Shown: piece after piece, positions 42,558 to 50,604 of the stretch
Numbering within the stretch: position 1 is the stretch's first letter
Layout of the letters: every line of letters starts with the position of its first letter
NCBI GenBank assembly: GCA_030747485.1
Contig: JASLKP010000010.1
Location: forward strand, 1-51,539
Reading direction: 5' to 3'
Length of the DNA stretch: 51,539 bases
Source: Candidatus Thalassarchaeaceae archaeon
Lineage (GTDB): Archaea > Thermoplasmatota > Poseidoniia > Poseidoniales > Thalassarchaeaceae
Program-made: the position numbers and the translations under genes
The notes under the pieces: generated by a model
The model's database searches: none
What the model was told of the DNA's origin: nothing
The model's input: only the letters and a program-made list of their open reading frames with translations

Positions 42558-43570
42558 TTCCAAAAGTAATGCCTTGGAAAAAGGACCGAGTGAAGGTTCT
42601 CTCAGATTTACTCAAACAAGATGGTGTTGTTGGAATCATCGATGTGGAAGGTGTACCTGCAATTGCAATGCTAGGTATGCGTGACACACTACGCAACCAG
42701 ATGACACTCACAATGGCAAAGAAAACCCTAGTTCGACGTGCTTGGAAGAATGCAGGTATGTCAGTAGATGATTTGGATATACTCCTAGATGGTGTAAACC
42801 TGCCAATGCTTGTTCATAGCGACACAATGAGCGCATTCCAACTCTATGCAGAATTGGACAAGACCAAAACTGGTCGCGCCGCTAAAGCAGGAGATATCGC
42901 TCCAAATGATATTATCATCGAAGCGGGACCAACCGATTTCCCTCCAGGACCCATTGTTGGAGAGTTCAACTCTGTGGGTATCCCTGCGAAAATTGAGAAA
43001 GGTAAGGTTGCAATTCTAAAGACGGTTACCGCTGTTGAAAAGGGCGAAGAAATCAATGCTGATCTAGGCCTTATGCTATCTAAACTGGAGATTCACCCAA
43101 TTGAAATCGGGTTGATTCTCTCTGGTGCAATCGAAGGTGGCATTGTCATGCCAGCAAGTGATTTAGATCTCGACCTCGATGGCTTCACAGCATCTGTGAA
43201 GTCTGCAACCAGTGGCGCATTCAACGTCGCTTGTAACATCGGCTGGTTCACGAATGAGACCATCCCATCACTGCTATCCAAGGCAGCTGGTGAGGCACTC
43301 TCAGTGGCAGTCGAAGCGGGAATCCCGAACGATGAGACGATGCCGATTCTCATCAGTCGGGCACACTCTCGTATGCTGGCTCTAGCGGGTCAGATGGACT
43401 CCTCCGCATTGGATGATGATTTGTCTAGTGCGCTCGGCTCAGCGGCTACTGCCGCTGCTGCTGCTCCAGCCGAAACAGAAGCGGCTACCGATGAATCGGA
43501 TGCTGCTGAAGAAGAGGATGAAGAAGAGGAAGAGGAAAGCTTCGGCGGCCTCGGGGATCTGTTCGGGTGA
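42554..43570 (+). CDS. rpl10: Large-subunit ribosomal protein L10 (P0 stalk base)
   Basis: 338 residues, GTG start at 42554 with GGAGGTG about 7 nt upstream. N-terminal rRNA-binding domain (WKKDRVKVLSDLLKQDGVVG, RDTLRNQMTLTMAKKTLVRRA), the archaeal/eukaryotic insertion domain (GPTDFPPGPIVGEFNSVGIP), helical spines that dock L12 dimers, and an acidic, hinged tail ending SFGGLGDLFG. The same GLGxLFG end occurs in L12, which is the shared factor-binding peptide of P-proteins. Confidence 0.95.
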   Translation: MIPKVMPWKKDRVKVLSDLLKQDGVVGIIDVEGVPAIAMLGMRDTLRNQMTLTMAKKTLVRRAWKNAGMSVDDLDILLDGVNLPMLVHSDTMSAFQLYAELDKTKTGRAAKAGDIAPNDIIIEAGPTDFPPGPIVGEFNSVGIPAKIEKGKVAILKTVTAVEKGEEINADLGLMLSKLEIHPIEIGLILSGAIEGGIVMPASDLDLDLDGFTASVKSATSGAFNVACNIGWFTNETIPSLLSKAAGEALSVAVEAGIPNDETMPILISRAHSRMLALAGQMDSSALDDDLSSALGSAATAAAAAPAETEAATDESDAAEEEDEEEEEESFGGLGDLFG

Positions 43571-43603
43571 ACGAACAAAAAACAAAAAAAAAGGTGAAAA
43601 AAA

Positions 43604-43912
43604 ATGGAATACGTATATGCTGCTATGATGCTGCATTCTGCAGAGAAAGACATTGACGAGAAGGCTGTTGGCGCCGTATTGAAGGCTGCTGGCGTGAAGG
43701 CTGATGACGCACGCGTGAAGGCGCTTGTGGCTAGCCTAGCTTCTGTCGACATCGGTGAGGCAATGAGCCAAGCGATTGCGGCCCCGGCCGCTTCGGCCCC
43801 CGCGGCCGCCGCTGGTGGATCTGCCGCGCCGGCCGCTGAAGAAGCGCCGGCTGCCGAGGAAGAAGAGGACGATGACGCAGGCTTCGAAGGCCTCGGCTCC
43901 CTCTTCGGTTAA
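43604..43912 (+). CDS. rpl12: Large-subunit ribosomal protein L12 (P1-type stalk protein)
   Basis: 102 residues. Dimerisation domain ([21 protein letters not shown] onward, split here for length), Ala/Pro-rich hinge, then acidic tail ending [10 protein letters not shown] that recruits translation GTPases. The hinge-coding DNA is strikingly GC-rich (GCG/GCC alanine codons) compared with neighbours, explained by codon choice for Ala/Pro repeats. Ribosome-binding site AAGGTG about 8 nt upstream. Last gene of the ribosomal operon. Confidence 0.96.
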   Translation: MEYVYAAMMLHSAEKDIDEKAVGAVLKAAGVKADDARVKALVASLASVDIGEAMSQAIAAPAASAPAAAAGGSAAPAAEEAPAAEEEEDDDAGFEGLGSLFG

Positions 43913-43953
43913 TTCTCTGAGAATAACGCAAAAATCAACATGATTACACACCC

Positions 43954-44070
43954 ACATAGTGGGGCGCTTCCGAGCGTTTGCTGGCCGTCTGACCTACGCG
44001 TTGGGCTGTTGCCGGGGCTGCTAATCACCCGCGCCTCGTCCGGCTACTTCGGACCAAAGCCCCACTATGT
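43954..44070. ncRNA. Candidate structured RNA closed by a perfect 12-bp stem
   Basis: ACATAGTGGGGC (43954-43965) is perfectly complementary to GCCCCACTATGT (44059-44070), and two further bases pair beyond one mismatch. Inside are local hairpins CGCT-TCCG-AGCG, GGC-TGTT-GCC and GTCCG-GCTACTT-CGGAC, and the stretch is much more GC-rich than the flanks. It fills the 226-nt gap after rpl12. The strand is uncertain. The size and closed-stem design suit a small stable RNA, but I see no 5S, tRNA, RNase P or SRP hallmark. On the minus strand AGGTCAGACGGCCAGCA faintly recalls an SRP helix 8. Confidence 0.5.
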
Positions 44071-44138
44071 TGGATTTGCCAAATCGCGACATTCTGCGAC
44101 TGCGGCATCCTCATGATGGGGAGCGGTAGCGATAGTGC

Positions 44139-44654
44139 ATGGCACGCCCGCGTAGAGTGACTCTTGAGGTCTCTGTCACTCCAACACAAGCGATACGGGC
44201 CTTTCGTCAAATCGCTGATTCATCTGGTTGGGAATGGGATCGAGAGGAAGGTAGTCGGATGGTTGATCGTTGGATGGTCATTGTTCCTCTGACCAGAACC
44301 ACTCGAACATTTCGTCTCATCATCAACAGCGGAGAAGGCGATGGATTGAGTCTTACCGCGTGGCAAGAAATTGGAGGGTCCGCAGGTGGTGTGACCAAAG
44401 TGGAATGGATTATTCCGGGTCACCTTACTGGAAAACCACTCCAAGAACTTCTACGAGTATGGTCTGCAAAACACCCACGTTGCCCATGGAGGTGGACATT
44501 TTGGGAGCGCTCTATCATCGGCTATCTCCTACCTGTTTGGCGTCGGAGCAGGAAGGATTTCAAGAAATTTGGATTTGATACAAGCAGACGTGGATGGCCA
44601 TTAGAATTCAATTTTGAGCCCTCAAAATGGCCAGATACACGTGAAGAAGAGTGA
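44139..44654 (+). CDS. Hypothetical protein, Trp-rich
   Basis: 171 residues, not recognised. N-terminal half is a beta-rich, polar domain (TLEVSVTPTQAIRAFRQIAD, WMVIVPLTRTTRTFRLIINS), the C-terminal half is basic and tryptophan-rich (RCPWRWTFWERSIIGYLLPVW, split for length, then RRSRKDFKKFGFD), perhaps a membrane-associated or RNA-binding surface. The ATG at 44139 follows the candidate structured RNA by 68 nt. Codon use is like its neighbours. Confidence 0.65.
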   Translation: MARPRRVTLEVSVTPTQAIRAFRQIADSSGWEWDREEGSRMVDRWMVIVPLTRTTRTFRLIINSGEGDGLSLTAWQEIGGSAGGVTKVEWIIPGHLTGKPLQELLRVWSAKHPRCPWRWTFWERSIIGYLLPVWRRSRKDFKKFGFDTSRRGWPLEFNFEPSKWPDTREEE

Positions 44655-44715
44655 GACCCGCTAAGAAGACAGGTTCATCAACCACTCACGGACTCATCGG
44701 AGTGGAGGACCCGCC

Positions 44716-45456
44716 GTGGACATGGACACAATCATTTCGAAGTGGTTCAACACACGTGATCAACAAATCACGTGGGCCGTCTCGTTGGTATTCCTCATCA
44801 TCTTCCCCATTTACTTTGCAAACATGGCTTCATTCCTACCAGATAATGCCGTTGTTGGTAGTGGTGGGAGTGCTGGATCGATGTGGTCAGTCGAATTGGC
44901 GGAAATCGATGTGGCAGGAGACAGTGAAACTGTAGATATGGCCGATGAGGAAATATTCGAATTGGAATTCAGTTACAATGACATGGTCCCAAATATTGCT
45001 TATGTCGAAATTATCGTATCTCATGACGAGACCAATGAAAGAGGGCCCACACCAGGTCCGACTGGGCAGGTTGCAAATTGGCCCGATCAATGTGACACTG
45101 TGGATGTTGAATTGAACATGGAGGATGTCGATGGATGGCAAATGGACACAAGTACCACTACCAGTTCGTCCAGTGATTGTCCTAGCGTACAAGTCCTCCG
45201 TGTAGAGATGATTGAGAACTATTCATTACTCAGTGGTTTGTCCTCTTGTGAAGGGAAAATGAGTTATTGTATGTCGCTGTTTAATGACGGGAATCTAGGC
45301 AGAGGAGATTGGGCAGGCGACATCACCCTGACAGTCAACACGGGTGGACCCAATGGCCCAACCGGAAACAGGGACGATGGAGAATCCGTGAAGATCGAAT
45401 GGAGAGTCGTATCTGTTCAAGTCGACCTCGTTCCCGATGTAAGTATTGAGGCTTAG
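44716..45456 (+). CDS. Membrane-anchored secreted protein, unknown
   Basis: 246 residues starting at GTG 44716 (ATG 44722 also in frame). A short N-terminal cytoplasmic part, then one anchor helix (ITWAVSLVFLIIFPIYFANM), and an external acidic beta-rich domain of about 200 residues with five to six Cys (DQCDTVD, SSDCPSV, LSSCEGKMSYC), probably disulfide-bonded. Resembles many lineage-specific surface proteins; no function assigned. Confidence 0.72.
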   Translation: MDMDTIISKWFNTRDQQITWAVSLVFLIIFPIYFANMASFLPDNAVVGSGGSAGSMWSVELAEIDVAGDSETVDMADEEIFELEFSYNDMVPNIAYVEIIVSHDETNERGPTPGPTGQVANWPDQCDTVDVELNMEDVDGWQMDTSTTTSSSSDCPSVQVLRVEMIENYSLLSGLSSCEGKMSYCMSLFNDGNLGRGDWAGDITLTVNTGGPNGPTGNRDDGESVKIEWRVVSVQVDLVPDVSIEA

Positions 45457-45497
45457 ACGGGTAAAGGCTGTTAAGTGTCTCAAACCCGCACAGTACC

Positions 45498-46277
45498 ATG
45501 AACGATGGCTTAGTGTGGCTTTTGGCCATAGTAATGGTACTGGTGATGACATTTACTGGTTCAACTTTGAAGATTATCAAGCAATGGGAAGGCGCAGTCG
45601 TCTTTCGACTAGGTGTCTGTAAAGGTACACTAAAACCAGGATTGAGAATGGTGGTTCCATTCATCGATAAGTTGGTTCGATGGGATGTACGGATGTTGAT
45701 TAACGACGTACCTGGACAATCGGTGGTGACCAAAGACAACATCTCGCTATCAATCGATGCAGTCGTGTTTTACCGAGTACGAGATCCAATGGACGCAGTC
45801 AACAAGGTAACAGATGCGCGTTCAATGATTGCAATGGCTGCACAAGGTGCCTTGAGAGACGTCATCGGTTCCTTGGAATTGGATACGGTACTACAAGAAA
45901 GGGAAATGGTCGCTAACCGTATTCGAGTGAATCTTGATGATGCGACCGATCCATGGGGCATTGATGTGCGTCACATCGAATTAACCGACTTGCAACTTCC
46001 TCACGACCTCACAAGAGCAATGGCGAAGGAAGCTGAAGCCGACCGTGAAGCACGGGCTCGTATCATCAAAGCAAGTGCAGAGCGCGAGGCTGCTGCCAAA
46101 TTGGCAGAAGCGCAAGAATTGTTCACAAGATTCCCTGCACTGATGGAACTCCGCCGACTACAGGTCCTAACCGAAGTCGGTGCTGAGCACAACGCCACAC
46201 GCATCATGATGTTACCAGACACATTATTGGAAATGGGTCCGGCGAATCTTGGAAAGATGTTAGGGGGTGGTAAGTGA
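45498..46277 (+). CDS. SPFH/stomatin-prohibitin family protein 1
   Basis: 259 residues with one N-terminal membrane helix, the SPFH domain (QWEGAVVFRLGVCKGTLKPG, QSVVTKDNISLSIDAVVFYR, VIGSLELDTVLQEREMVANR) and a coiled coil (AKEAEADREARARIIKASAE) typical of stomatin. Forms large membrane microdomain assemblies; in archaea usually paired with a protease or NfeD protein, neither of which is next to it. Stop overlaps the start of a second SPFH gene. Confidence 0.93.
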   Translation: MNDGLVWLLAIVMVLVMTFTGSTLKIIKQWEGAVVFRLGVCKGTLKPGLRMVVPFIDKLVRWDVRMLINDVPGQSVVTKDNISLSIDAVVFYRVRDPMDAVNKVTDARSMIAMAAQGALRDVIGSLELDTVLQEREMVANRIRVNLDDATDPWGIDVRHIELTDLQLPHDLTRAMAKEAEADREARARIIKASAEREAAAKLAEAQELFTRFPALMELRRLQVLTEVGAEHNATRIMMLPDTLLEMGPANLGKMLGGGK

Positions 46278-47332
46278 TGGATGATTTCACTGCATTTTGC
46301 TTGTTATGTTGCAGTTTCAATATCGGCATGGTCATCATGGCTTTGTTCATTGGTGGCGGTGGAGCAATTATGGTTCCACCCGGCTCACCTCCCTCTGGTT
46401 TTGCACCAAGGGGCACGTGGCCAAGACGCGGTATTGCACCGTTCTCATGGACTGTGCTTGACCAATACGAGCGTGGTGTGAGATTCCGCTGGGGCAAACC
46501 AAAATCAGAAGTTGGTGTTGGTCTAAGATATCGGGTCCCCATCATGGAAGAATTGATTGTTGTCGATATTCGTGATCGACCTGAAAATATTCCAAATCAG
46601 GTTTGTATCAGCCGAGACAACGTGTCCATCAAAGTAGATGGTGTCGTATATTGGAAAGTATTCCAACCAATGAATGCTGTATTGAGTGTAGCCAACCCTA
46701 GTGCAATTATTCGTAATGCGACCATGGCGAACCTACGTGTAGTGATTGGTGAATTTACTCTGGATGAACTCTTGCAGAAGCGCGAAATCATCTCACATCG
46801 CCTAGAAGAATTACTAGATGCATTCAGCCGACCTCTCGGCATTGATATCTCTCGTGTGGACATTACAGACGTGGTCATACCTCACGACATGCAGAGAGCC
46901 ATGGCCCGTGAAGCAGAAGCACAGCGTGAGCGACGTGCTCGTCTCATTCGCGCAACAGGTGAAGTAGAGGCTGTGAAGAACCTCAGCCACGCTGCGCACA
47001 CACTAGCAAAGAATCCTGAATTGCTTGAACTCCGCCGACTACAAACAGTTGGAGAATTGGGAATGGAACAAAGCACACTGATTACATTGGTATTGCCGTA
47101 TGATTACGGACACCTTGGCGGTGGACGTTCAAAGGAAGATAAGAAATTCAGCGATGCTGACAACGAGGCCTTCCTTGAATCAATTGGCGTTCAAGCCGAT
47201 GATGTTGAGATTCTCATCATGGAAGAAGCCGCACCTGCTGAGGCTGCGGCTGCATTGGAGAAGGATTTGCCAGATATGACGCAGACGCCTGCAAATTTAC
47301 CTGACATGCCTGGGCCTGAAAAAGAAGATTAG
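46277..47332 (+). CDS. SPFH/stomatin-prohibitin family protein 2
   Basis: 351 residues from ATG 46277, which overlaps the previous stop codon (TGATG). Anchor helix (GMVIMALFIGGGGAIMV), a proline-rich linker, SPFH domain (FSWTVLDQYERGVRFRWGKP, ISRDNVSIKVDGVVYWKV, VIGEFTLDELLQKREIISHR), coiled coil (AREAEAQRERRARLIRATGE) and a roughly 70-residue acidic tail absent from protein 1. Probably hetero-oligomerises with it like HflK/HflC. The 3' end overlaps the convergent GTPase gene by 4 nt. Confidence 0.92.
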   Translation: MDDFTAFCLLCCSFNIGMVIMALFIGGGGAIMVPPGSPPSGFAPRGTWPRRGIAPFSWTVLDQYERGVRFRWGKPKSEVGVGLRYRVPIMEELIVVDIRDRPENIPNQVCISRDNVSIKVDGVVYWKVFQPMNAVLSVANPSAIIRNATMANLRVVIGEFTLDELLQKREIISHRLEELLDAFSRPLGIDISRVDITDVVIPHDMQRAMAREAEAQRERRARLIRATGEVEAVKNLSHAAHTLAKNPELLELRRLQTVGELGMEQSTLITLVLPYDYGHLGGGRSKEDKKFSDADNEAFLESIGVQADDVEILIMEEAAPAEAAAALEKDLPDMTQTPANLPDMPGPEKED

Positions 47333-48615
47333 GTTTTGGCCACAATCTTGACAACATCGTTGTCCCCGAGCTCATGCTCGGCGCCAATTACACGTCCAGT
47401 TCGGGCATCTACCGCCCGAATGAAACCGTCACCAAGATCTGAATGAACAGCGTACGCAAGGCCCTTCGCCGTTGTTCCACGACCAACGAGGAGAGCGTCG
47501 GGTAAAATTCGACCATCTCCATCGGTCCAATGGCCTTCATCCTGTACTGGATAGGCGACGATTCTGTCTAGACGTTCTCTCACAATTCGGGAAACCAATT
47601 CAACTAAGCCAGTGCCTCCAAGGCGTTCCAAACGATTTGAAAGAGCTGTGAGGCCCTTTCGTTGTGCATCATTGAGGTTGGCCTCTCCAGCCTCAGTTAA
47701 TGTGAATGATTTCGCTCCTGCTGGATAATGGATGAATCCTGCTTGAGAAGCTCGACGTAAGGCCAATTCACTATCAGCACTGGTTGGGAGTAAAATACCA
47801 CCTTCAGCCTCCACTTGAGACTGTAATGCATCCCATGCACCATCCAGTGCTTCATCCGCCTTGTTTGCAGCGACGCAAAGAGGGAATATTGCACGGCGCA
47901 ATTGATGTGATAGTACCTTGAGTGTAGCGGAATCCCACTCCCACGCCAATCCAGGATCTGGGCATTCAATGTTGAAAGCAGCGATTGCTGCATTCACCAT
48001 CGATTCAGATGCACCGATTCCAGTTAATTGACTGTGAAGATAGAGTACAAGTCCCTTTTCTCCTTCAGCTTGTACTCTGCGAACTCCTCGATTCCATCCT
48101 GTATCCAAAATTCCATGAATCCACATGGTCAATTCTTCGACAAGGAAACTGTGTTCATCTACCGGATTGCAAGCACCTGGACCGACAGGATTGCCTTCGA
48201 TATCTGTCGCACCTGATGCGTCAACTACCTGAATTAATGCATCACATCTTGCAAGGTCATTCAGAAATTGATTGCCACGACCTTTGCCATCATGAGCACC
48301 GGGGACCAAACCAGCAACATCGATCAATGTGACAGGTACGCTGCGAACAAAACCATTGCAGGAACCTGTGCGGGGCTCACAGAGACTTCCATCTCGATCA
48401 TCTGTATCAGATGTGGATTCCAAGCGACCATCTGCTTCTTTCTTCACACGTAGGTCTTGACAGGGGCAAGGTGCGTCCGCTGGCAGAAATGTAACGCCAA
48501 CATTCGGATCAATCGTTGTGAATGGATAATTTGCAATCTCAACTGTACTCTCTGTCAATGCAGAGAATGTGGTGGACTTGCCCACGTTGGGCTTGCCAAC
48601 CAAACCGATGCGCAT
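47329..48615 (-). CDS. Obg-like GTPase (archaeal YchF/Ygr210 type) with TGS domain
   Basis: Ribosome-associated P-loop GTPase, 428 residues. G1 GLVGKPNVGKST, switch I NYPFTTIDPNVG, G3 DVAGLVPGAHDGKGRGNQF, G4 AANKAD (true NKxD, so GTP-specific, unlike bacterial YchF with NxxE), and a C-terminal TGS domain (LAYAVHSDLGDGFIRAVDAR). Between switch I and G3 sits the archaeal Cys-containing loop (PCPCQDL, LCEPRTGSC) enlarged by an acidic insert (ESTSDTDDRDG). GTG 48621 is an alternative start. Two nt follow the stop of the upstream membrane-protein gene. Confidence 0.93.
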   Translation of the reverse strand: MRIGLVGKPNVGKSTTFSALTESTVEIANYPFTTIDPNVGVTFLPADAPCPCQDLRVKKEADGRLESTSDTDDRDGSLCEPRTGSCNGFVRSVPVTLIDVAGLVPGAHDGKGRGNQFLNDLARCDALIQVVDASGATDIEGNPVGPGACNPVDEHSFLVEELTMWIHGILDTGWNRGVRRVQAEGEKGLVLYLHSQLTGIGASESMVNAAIAAFNIECPDPGLAWEWDSATLKVLSHQLRRAIFPLCVAANKADEALDGAWDALQSQVEAEGGILLPTSADSELALRRASQAGFIHYPAGAKSFTLTEAGEANLNDAQRKGLTALSNRLERLGGTGLVELVSRIVRERLDRIVAYPVQDEGHWTDGDGRILPDALLVGRGTTAKGLAYAVHSDLGDGFIRAVDARTGRVIGAEHELGDNDVVKIVAKT

Positions 48616-48617
48616 GC

Positions 48618-50216
48618 TCACTCTTCCTCGTCACCTTCGGAATCACTGATGACGTCGATTTCTGTGTCAATTCCAGCGCCCGCAGCAAGTAACTGACGGA
48701 TGGTCGTCGTACCAGGTGTCAAGGCCATGCGTGTGGCTGAAAGACCCGTTGGAGAGGCTGTGGCTAGTGGTGTACCGCTAAATCCTCCACGAATCATATT
48801 GAGCATCATCATCATGGCAGCAATGGTCACTGCATAGAAAGCAATAGAGGCCAGAACGGTAAGGTCATCTGTTGCACTCATGTCTAACAAATCAAGTTCA
48901 TTGACGCTAACTGCTTCAACCATTGCAGCAGTCGTCATCGATGCACTCATCGAGAACAAGAAAGCAAGTGTTGCACCGCCTCCAAACATCCAGAGTACTG
49001 TTCTTGAAGAGGATTCACTGTGAAGGCTACGATTGGCTGCAGCAGGGAAACATGCGGTTACACCACCCATTGCAATCATGCCCATTGCACCCCAAAGGAA
49101 TAGGGTATCCATTGGACCTTGCATGTGAATCAATTCACCACTTGAATGGGCATCTGAACCGACAAATAGGCTCCCAACTGCGCTTGCAACTAACATGAAT
49201 GTCCCAATCATCACCATGGTACATGCTGGGCTACTTGAGGCAGCAGCCCAATTTGAACGAGCCGTGGAGAAGATGTTCATACCAACAGCAAGTATTGGAA
49301 CCATACTCGCTGCGAACATGATGGACATCAAACCAGCACTGCCAACCGATAGATCACTATCTGCTGCAGTGACTCCAATTGGAGAGAGTGTAACGAACGT
49401 TAGGAAGACGGTTGCACCAGCAAGGGTTCGGCTCCACAATGGTACACCTGCTTCGCTTGGAACGACATAGTGAGCGACAGCCAAAGCACTAGCAAGCATT
49501 GGAATGACGCCAAATGTCTCGTATACGGCTTCATCTATACCAACAATCATGCAAGCTACGCACATGACCATGGGGACGCTCAATCCAAAGATGATGAGCC
49601 ATTGACTTGGCTGAATGGCCATATTGGTTCTCTGTCCAATGGTGAGAAGGTGATTGGCGATGATGGCAACCACTGCCATTGTGGTTAAGACACCATTTGC
49701 AGTTTCAAGATAGTTGGACCAATCTCCACCAACGTGAGCACCTATGAAGCCAAGAAGAAGTCCTGTTGAGTATGCATAGGATACCAAGACTGCATTTGTG
49801 TCACTGGCCAATCCTGAACCGGATAGACGACCGTTGATGTGAAGGCCGGCACCGAGTAACAGCATCATGATGCCTCCTTCGGAGGCTAGAGTCGCTGCCG
49901 CTGACAATTCTGCAACGCTTGGTGTATATCCAATTCCACTAAGGCTGGCAATGGCATCTGGTTCATGACCAAGCCACATTCCGACGAATGTGAATGTTGC
50001 ACCTAAACACAACCAGAGCATTCCATGGAACATCCATGAGATCGCTCCAGAACCACTGCGACCTTCAAAGAGATCAGCACCTGGACCCAGTGCCTTCTCC
50101 ATGAAGAAGTCCGTCATATCTCGAATAAGTTCTTGGAAAATTGGAACACCACGGTTGACAAGAGCCCATGTCAAAATCAGGGCTATCCAAAGGACGATGA
50201 CATCAGTAAGTAGCAT
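48618..50216 (-). CDS. Polytopic membrane protein resembling heme-copper oxidase subunit I, most ligands missing
   Basis: 532 residues with about 12-14 hydrophobic helices. ISWMFHGMLWLC (His64) looks like the low-spin heme helix II; AHYVVPSEAGVPLWSRTLAG resembles the yyxPxxxGrpxys segment of CcoN/CoxA; MDTLFLWGAMGMIAMGGV matches DTYFVVAHFHYVLxGG of helix X but with both histidines replaced (A377, G379). The helix VI His (around VYETFG) and the helix VII His pair (SPIG) are also gone. If the homology holds, it cannot bind the binuclear centre. The C-terminal 60 residues are cytoplasmic and acidic. A transporter of another family cannot be excluded. Confidence 0.7.
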   Translation of the reverse strand: MLLTDVIVLWIALILTWALVNRGVPIFQELIRDMTDFFMEKALGPGADLFEGRSGSGAISWMFHGMLWLCLGATFTFVGMWLGHEPDAIASLSGIGYTPSVAELSAAATLASEGGIMMLLLGAGLHINGRLSGSGLASDTNAVLVSYAYSTGLLLGFIGAHVGGDWSNYLETANGVLTTMAVVAIIANHLLTIGQRTNMAIQPSQWLIIFGLSVPMVMCVACMIVGIDEAVYETFGVIPMLASALAVAHYVVPSEAGVPLWSRTLAGATVFLTFVTLSPIGVTAADSDLSVGSAGLMSIMFAASMVPILAVGMNIFSTARSNWAAASSSPACTMVMIGTFMLVASAVGSLFVGSDAHSSGELIHMQGPMDTLFLWGAMGMIAMGGVTACFPAAANRSLHSESSSRTVLWMFGGGATLAFLFSMSASMTTAAMVEAVSVNELDLLDMSATDDLTVLASIAFYAVTIAAMMMMLNMIRGGFSGTPLATASPTGLSATRMALTPGTTTIRQLLAAGAGIDTEIDVISDSEGDEEE

Positions 50217-50229
50217 ACATCACACCCCC

Positions 50230-50502
50230 CTAGTCCTCAAGGACCTCCCCGATGACTGTCGCCACCATCATCCCAAAGCCGATGATAATACCAATCAAGA
50301 AAATCCAGACGCCGCTGTTTGCAAGTCCACTAAACAGTGTCACCACGTCACCAACGGCTGGAAGGTCTGAACCAGGATAGAGAACACTGCGCAAGATGAG
50401 CAGTCCAAATGCTGCAACAATACTGAGAATCAACAATACACGACCCATCTCAGGTTCTTCATCGCCAAGCGTCACATCTGGAAGATTAGATTCGTTTGTC
50501 AT
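50230..50502 (-). CDS. Small membrane protein with two transmembrane helices
   Basis: 90 residues: an acidic N-terminus (TNESNLPDVTLGDEEPEM), helix 1 (VLLILSIVAAFGLLILRSV), an external loop, helix 2 (SGVWIFLIGIIIGFGMMVATV) and an acidic end. It precedes the oxidase-like gene by 13 nt on the same strand, so it may be an accessory subunit of that membrane protein. No family recognised. Confidence 0.75.
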   Translation of the reverse strand: MTNESNLPDVTLGDEEPEMGRVLLILSIVAAFGLLILRSVLYPGSDLPAVGDVVTLFSGLANSGVWIFLIGIIIGFGMMVATVIGEVLED

Positions 50503-50521
50503 TTTTCATCAACACCGAGTT

Positions 50522-50541
50522 GGGTTGCCTAAGGGCAACCC
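50522..50541 (-). promoter_or_regulatory. GGGTTGCC-TAAG-GGCAACCC hairpin in the leader of the small membrane-protein gene
   Basis: Perfect 8-bp stem with a 4-nt loop, 20 nt before the ATG at 50502. On the minus strand a TATA-like CTTATG lies about 20 nt further upstream (around 50560), so the hairpin would sit at or just inside the transcript 5' end, as also seen for rpl21e. Confidence 0.45.
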
Positions 50542-50581
50542 GTCCACTGGAAGAGCGCACATAAGCGTTCGGCGAATCACA

Positions 50582-50600
50582 GGACCCCCAGAGGGGGTCC
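50582..50600 (-). terminator. GGACCCCC-AGA-GGGGGTCC hairpin downstream of RaSEA gene
   Basis: Perfect 8-bp stem with a 3-nt loop located 4 nt after the RaSEA stop on the minus strand. Most likely the transcript-end hairpin of that gene. No long T run follows on the minus strand. Confidence 0.5.
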
Positions 50601-50604
50601 TTGA

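Noticed and set aside
43954..44070. Reading the structured element as 5S rRNA, tRNA, RNase P RNA or SRP RNA
   Set aside because: The length fits 5S, but the universally conserved CCGAAC-type segment is absent on both strands; there is no T-loop GTTCRA for tRNA; no RNase P core motif; and the SRP helix-8 likeness is only partial with too short an apical loop.
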